5,692 bases of DNA. It comes from Bacteroidales bacterium. Lineage in GTDB: Bacteria > Bacteroidota > Bacteroidia > Bacteroidales > Bacteroidaceae. The number at the start of each line of letters is the position of its first letter. The stretch's first letter is position 1. Below, in pieces: positions 4,467 to 5,692 of the stretch. The notes beneath the pieces were generated by a model, which saw only the letters and a program-made list of their open reading frames with translations, searched no databases and was not told the origin of the DNA. The stretch spans positions 1 to 5,692 of the forward strand of contig SFPF01000107.1 in assembly GCA_004552155.1 (NCBI GenBank), given 5' to 3'. Position numbers and translations under genes: made by a program.

Positions 4467-5692
4467 ATGGATATCATAATTCCTATCATCGCTCTACTCA
4501 TAGGCGGCGGCATCGGATTTGCCATATTCCGCTACATCTTGACAAAGAAGTACAACTTTGTGCTTGAGAGCGCACGCAAAGAAGCCGAAGTCAGAAGTCA
4601 TCAAAGAGAGCAAACTGCTCGAAGTGAAGGAAAAGTTCCTCAACAAGAAGGCAGAACTCGAAAACGAAGTCCGCGCACGCCAGCAAAAATTCCAGCAGGC
4701 TGAAAACAAACTTAAGCAGCGCGAAATCGGCCTCAATCAGAAGCAGGAAGACCTCGCACGCCGCAAGCAGGAACTCGACGCTGCCCACACCCGCGTGGAA
4801 AACAAGCAGCAGGCACTCGCCAAGCGGCGCGAGAAACTCGAAGAACTCAGCGGCCTGTCGGCCGAAGAGGCTAAGAACCGCCTCGTGGAATCGCTCAAAG
4901 ACGAAGCGCGCACCAACGCGCAGAGCTACATCAACGAGATTATGGACGACGCCAAACTCACCGCAGGCAAGGAGGCCAAGCGCATTGTCATACAGACTAT
5001 TCAGCGCGTGGCTACGGAAACGGCCATTGAAAACAGCGTCACCGTGTTCCACATCGACAACGACGAGGTGAAAGGCCGCATCATCGGCCGCGAAGGCCGC
5101 AATATCCGCGCCCTCGAAGCCGCCACGGGCGTTGAAATCGTTGTGGACGACACGCCAGAGGCCATCGTTATCTCCGCTTTCGACCCCATACGCCGCGAAA
5201 TCTGCCGCCTCGCCCTGCACCAGCTCATCGCCGACGGCCGCATCCACCCCGCACGCATCGAGGAAGTCGTGGCCAAGGTGAAGAAACAGGTGGAAGAAGA
5301 GGTCATCGAGACGGGTAAGCGCACGGCCATCGACCTCGGCGTGCATGGTTTGCACCCCGAACTGATTCGCATCATCGGTAAGATGAAATATCGCTCTTCC
5401 TATGGTCAAAACCTCTTGCAGCACGCCCGCGAAACCGCCAACCTCTGCTCCGTAATGGCTGCCGAGCTCGGCCTGAACCCCAAGAAGGCAAAGCGTGCCG
5501 GTCTCTTGCACGACATCGGCAAGGTGCCCGATGAGGAAAGCGAACTGCCCCACGCACTCTACGGCGGCAAGCTGGCAGAGAAGTATAAGGAGAAGCCCGA
5601 AATCTGCAACGCCATTGCCGCCCACCACGACGAGGAAGAGATGACCACGCTCCTCGCCCCCATCGTTCAGGTGTGCGATGCCATCAGCGGTG
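4467..5692 (+). CDS. rny: Ribonuclease Y, frameshifted near the N-terminus; 3' end outside window
   Basis: RNase Y is a membrane-anchored endoribonuclease that starts mRNA decay. The ATG at 4467 begins an N-terminal membrane helix (IIIPIIALLIGGGIGFAIF, residues 3-21), then a coiled-coil opening. After residue 42 the frame is broken by a 7-base duplication at 4587-4600: the initial frame continues as nonsense to a stop at about 4703. The true sequence resumes at 4600 in the +1 frame (IKESKLLEVKEKF) and stays open to 5691. Numbering as if the duplication were absent: coiled coil to about 180; KH domain from about 186 with GREG loop at 205-208; HD domain with His317, His346-Asp347 (HDIGK), His384-His385 and Asp402. 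All HD metal ligands visible so far are present. About 406 of the usual 510-525 residues are in the window. As written, only a non-ATG start (TTG at 4558) or an internal ATG at 4942 could give the KH-HD part, without its anchor. Confidence 0.9.
4587..4600 (+). repeat. 7-bp tandem duplication (GAAGTCA x2) causing the rny frameshift
   Basis: GAAGTCA at 4587-4593 is repeated exactly at 4594-4600. Removing one copy restores GAA GTC ATC AAA GAG and joins the membrane anchor and coiled coil of RNase Y in one frame. Seven bases change the frame by +1. Two copies can expand or contract by slippage, so the event may be reversible; an assembly or read error is the main alternative. Confidence 0.9.

Noticed and set aside
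4591..5628. 345-codon minus-strand frame opposite rny
   Set aside because: Antisense to conserved KH and HD domains; compositional shadow only.

Overview
The window looks like a chromosomal segment from a Bacteroidota bacterium, most likely Bacteroidales and Prevotella-like. Three things point that way. The upstream regions carry the Bacteroidota promoter signature (TTTG or TTG, about 19-21 bases, then TAnnTTTG) and show no convincing Shine-Dalgarno sites. The small coiled-coil gene, zapA and rny follow one another, an order I know from this phylum. The individual proteins (IspE, an EFR1-type flavodoxin/ferredoxin protein, a DUF6361-like protein) also fit. The genus is a guess.

Layout. Positions 1-543 (minus strand) hold the first 181 codons of a DUF6361-like gene that runs off the left edge. 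Its base composition is visibly lower in GC than the rest (about 45% in the first 120 bases), suggesting an acquired, possibly defence-related segment. Positions 544-837 are intergenic and contain a 72-bp tandem repeat (two identical copies plus a truncated third) that ends exactly against the stop codon of the next gene. Positions 838-1599 (minus) encode a complete EFR1-type protein with a flavodoxin-like N-terminus and two 4Fe-4S clusters at the C-terminus, preceded by a good promoter. Positions 1600-2104 are about 500 bases without a credible gene. They hold that promoter, a T-rich stretch, a four-copy 21-bp array of palindromes, and roughly 250 bases I cannot explain. Positions 2105-2941 (minus) are ispE, of the MEP isoprenoid pathway.

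A divergent promoter region (2942-3171) separates ispE from a plus-strand cluster: an uncharacterised 210-residue protein, a 70-residue coiled-coil protein, ZapA (FtsZ-ring associated) and ribonuclease Y, which runs off the right edge. Same strand, short gaps and a single good upstream promoter suggest one operon joining cell division and RNA turnover.

The most notable observation is that rny is broken as written. A tandem duplication of the 7-mer GAAGTCA (4587-4600) shifts the frame just after the membrane anchor, while the remaining approximately 364 codons stay open and well conserved. This is either a sequence error, a recent mutation, or a slippage switch between anchored and interrupted RNase Y. 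The second signal is the helically phased palindrome array upstream of the EFR1 gene. I did not find a complete new system. The best candidate for one is the defence-like locus that continues beyond the left edge.
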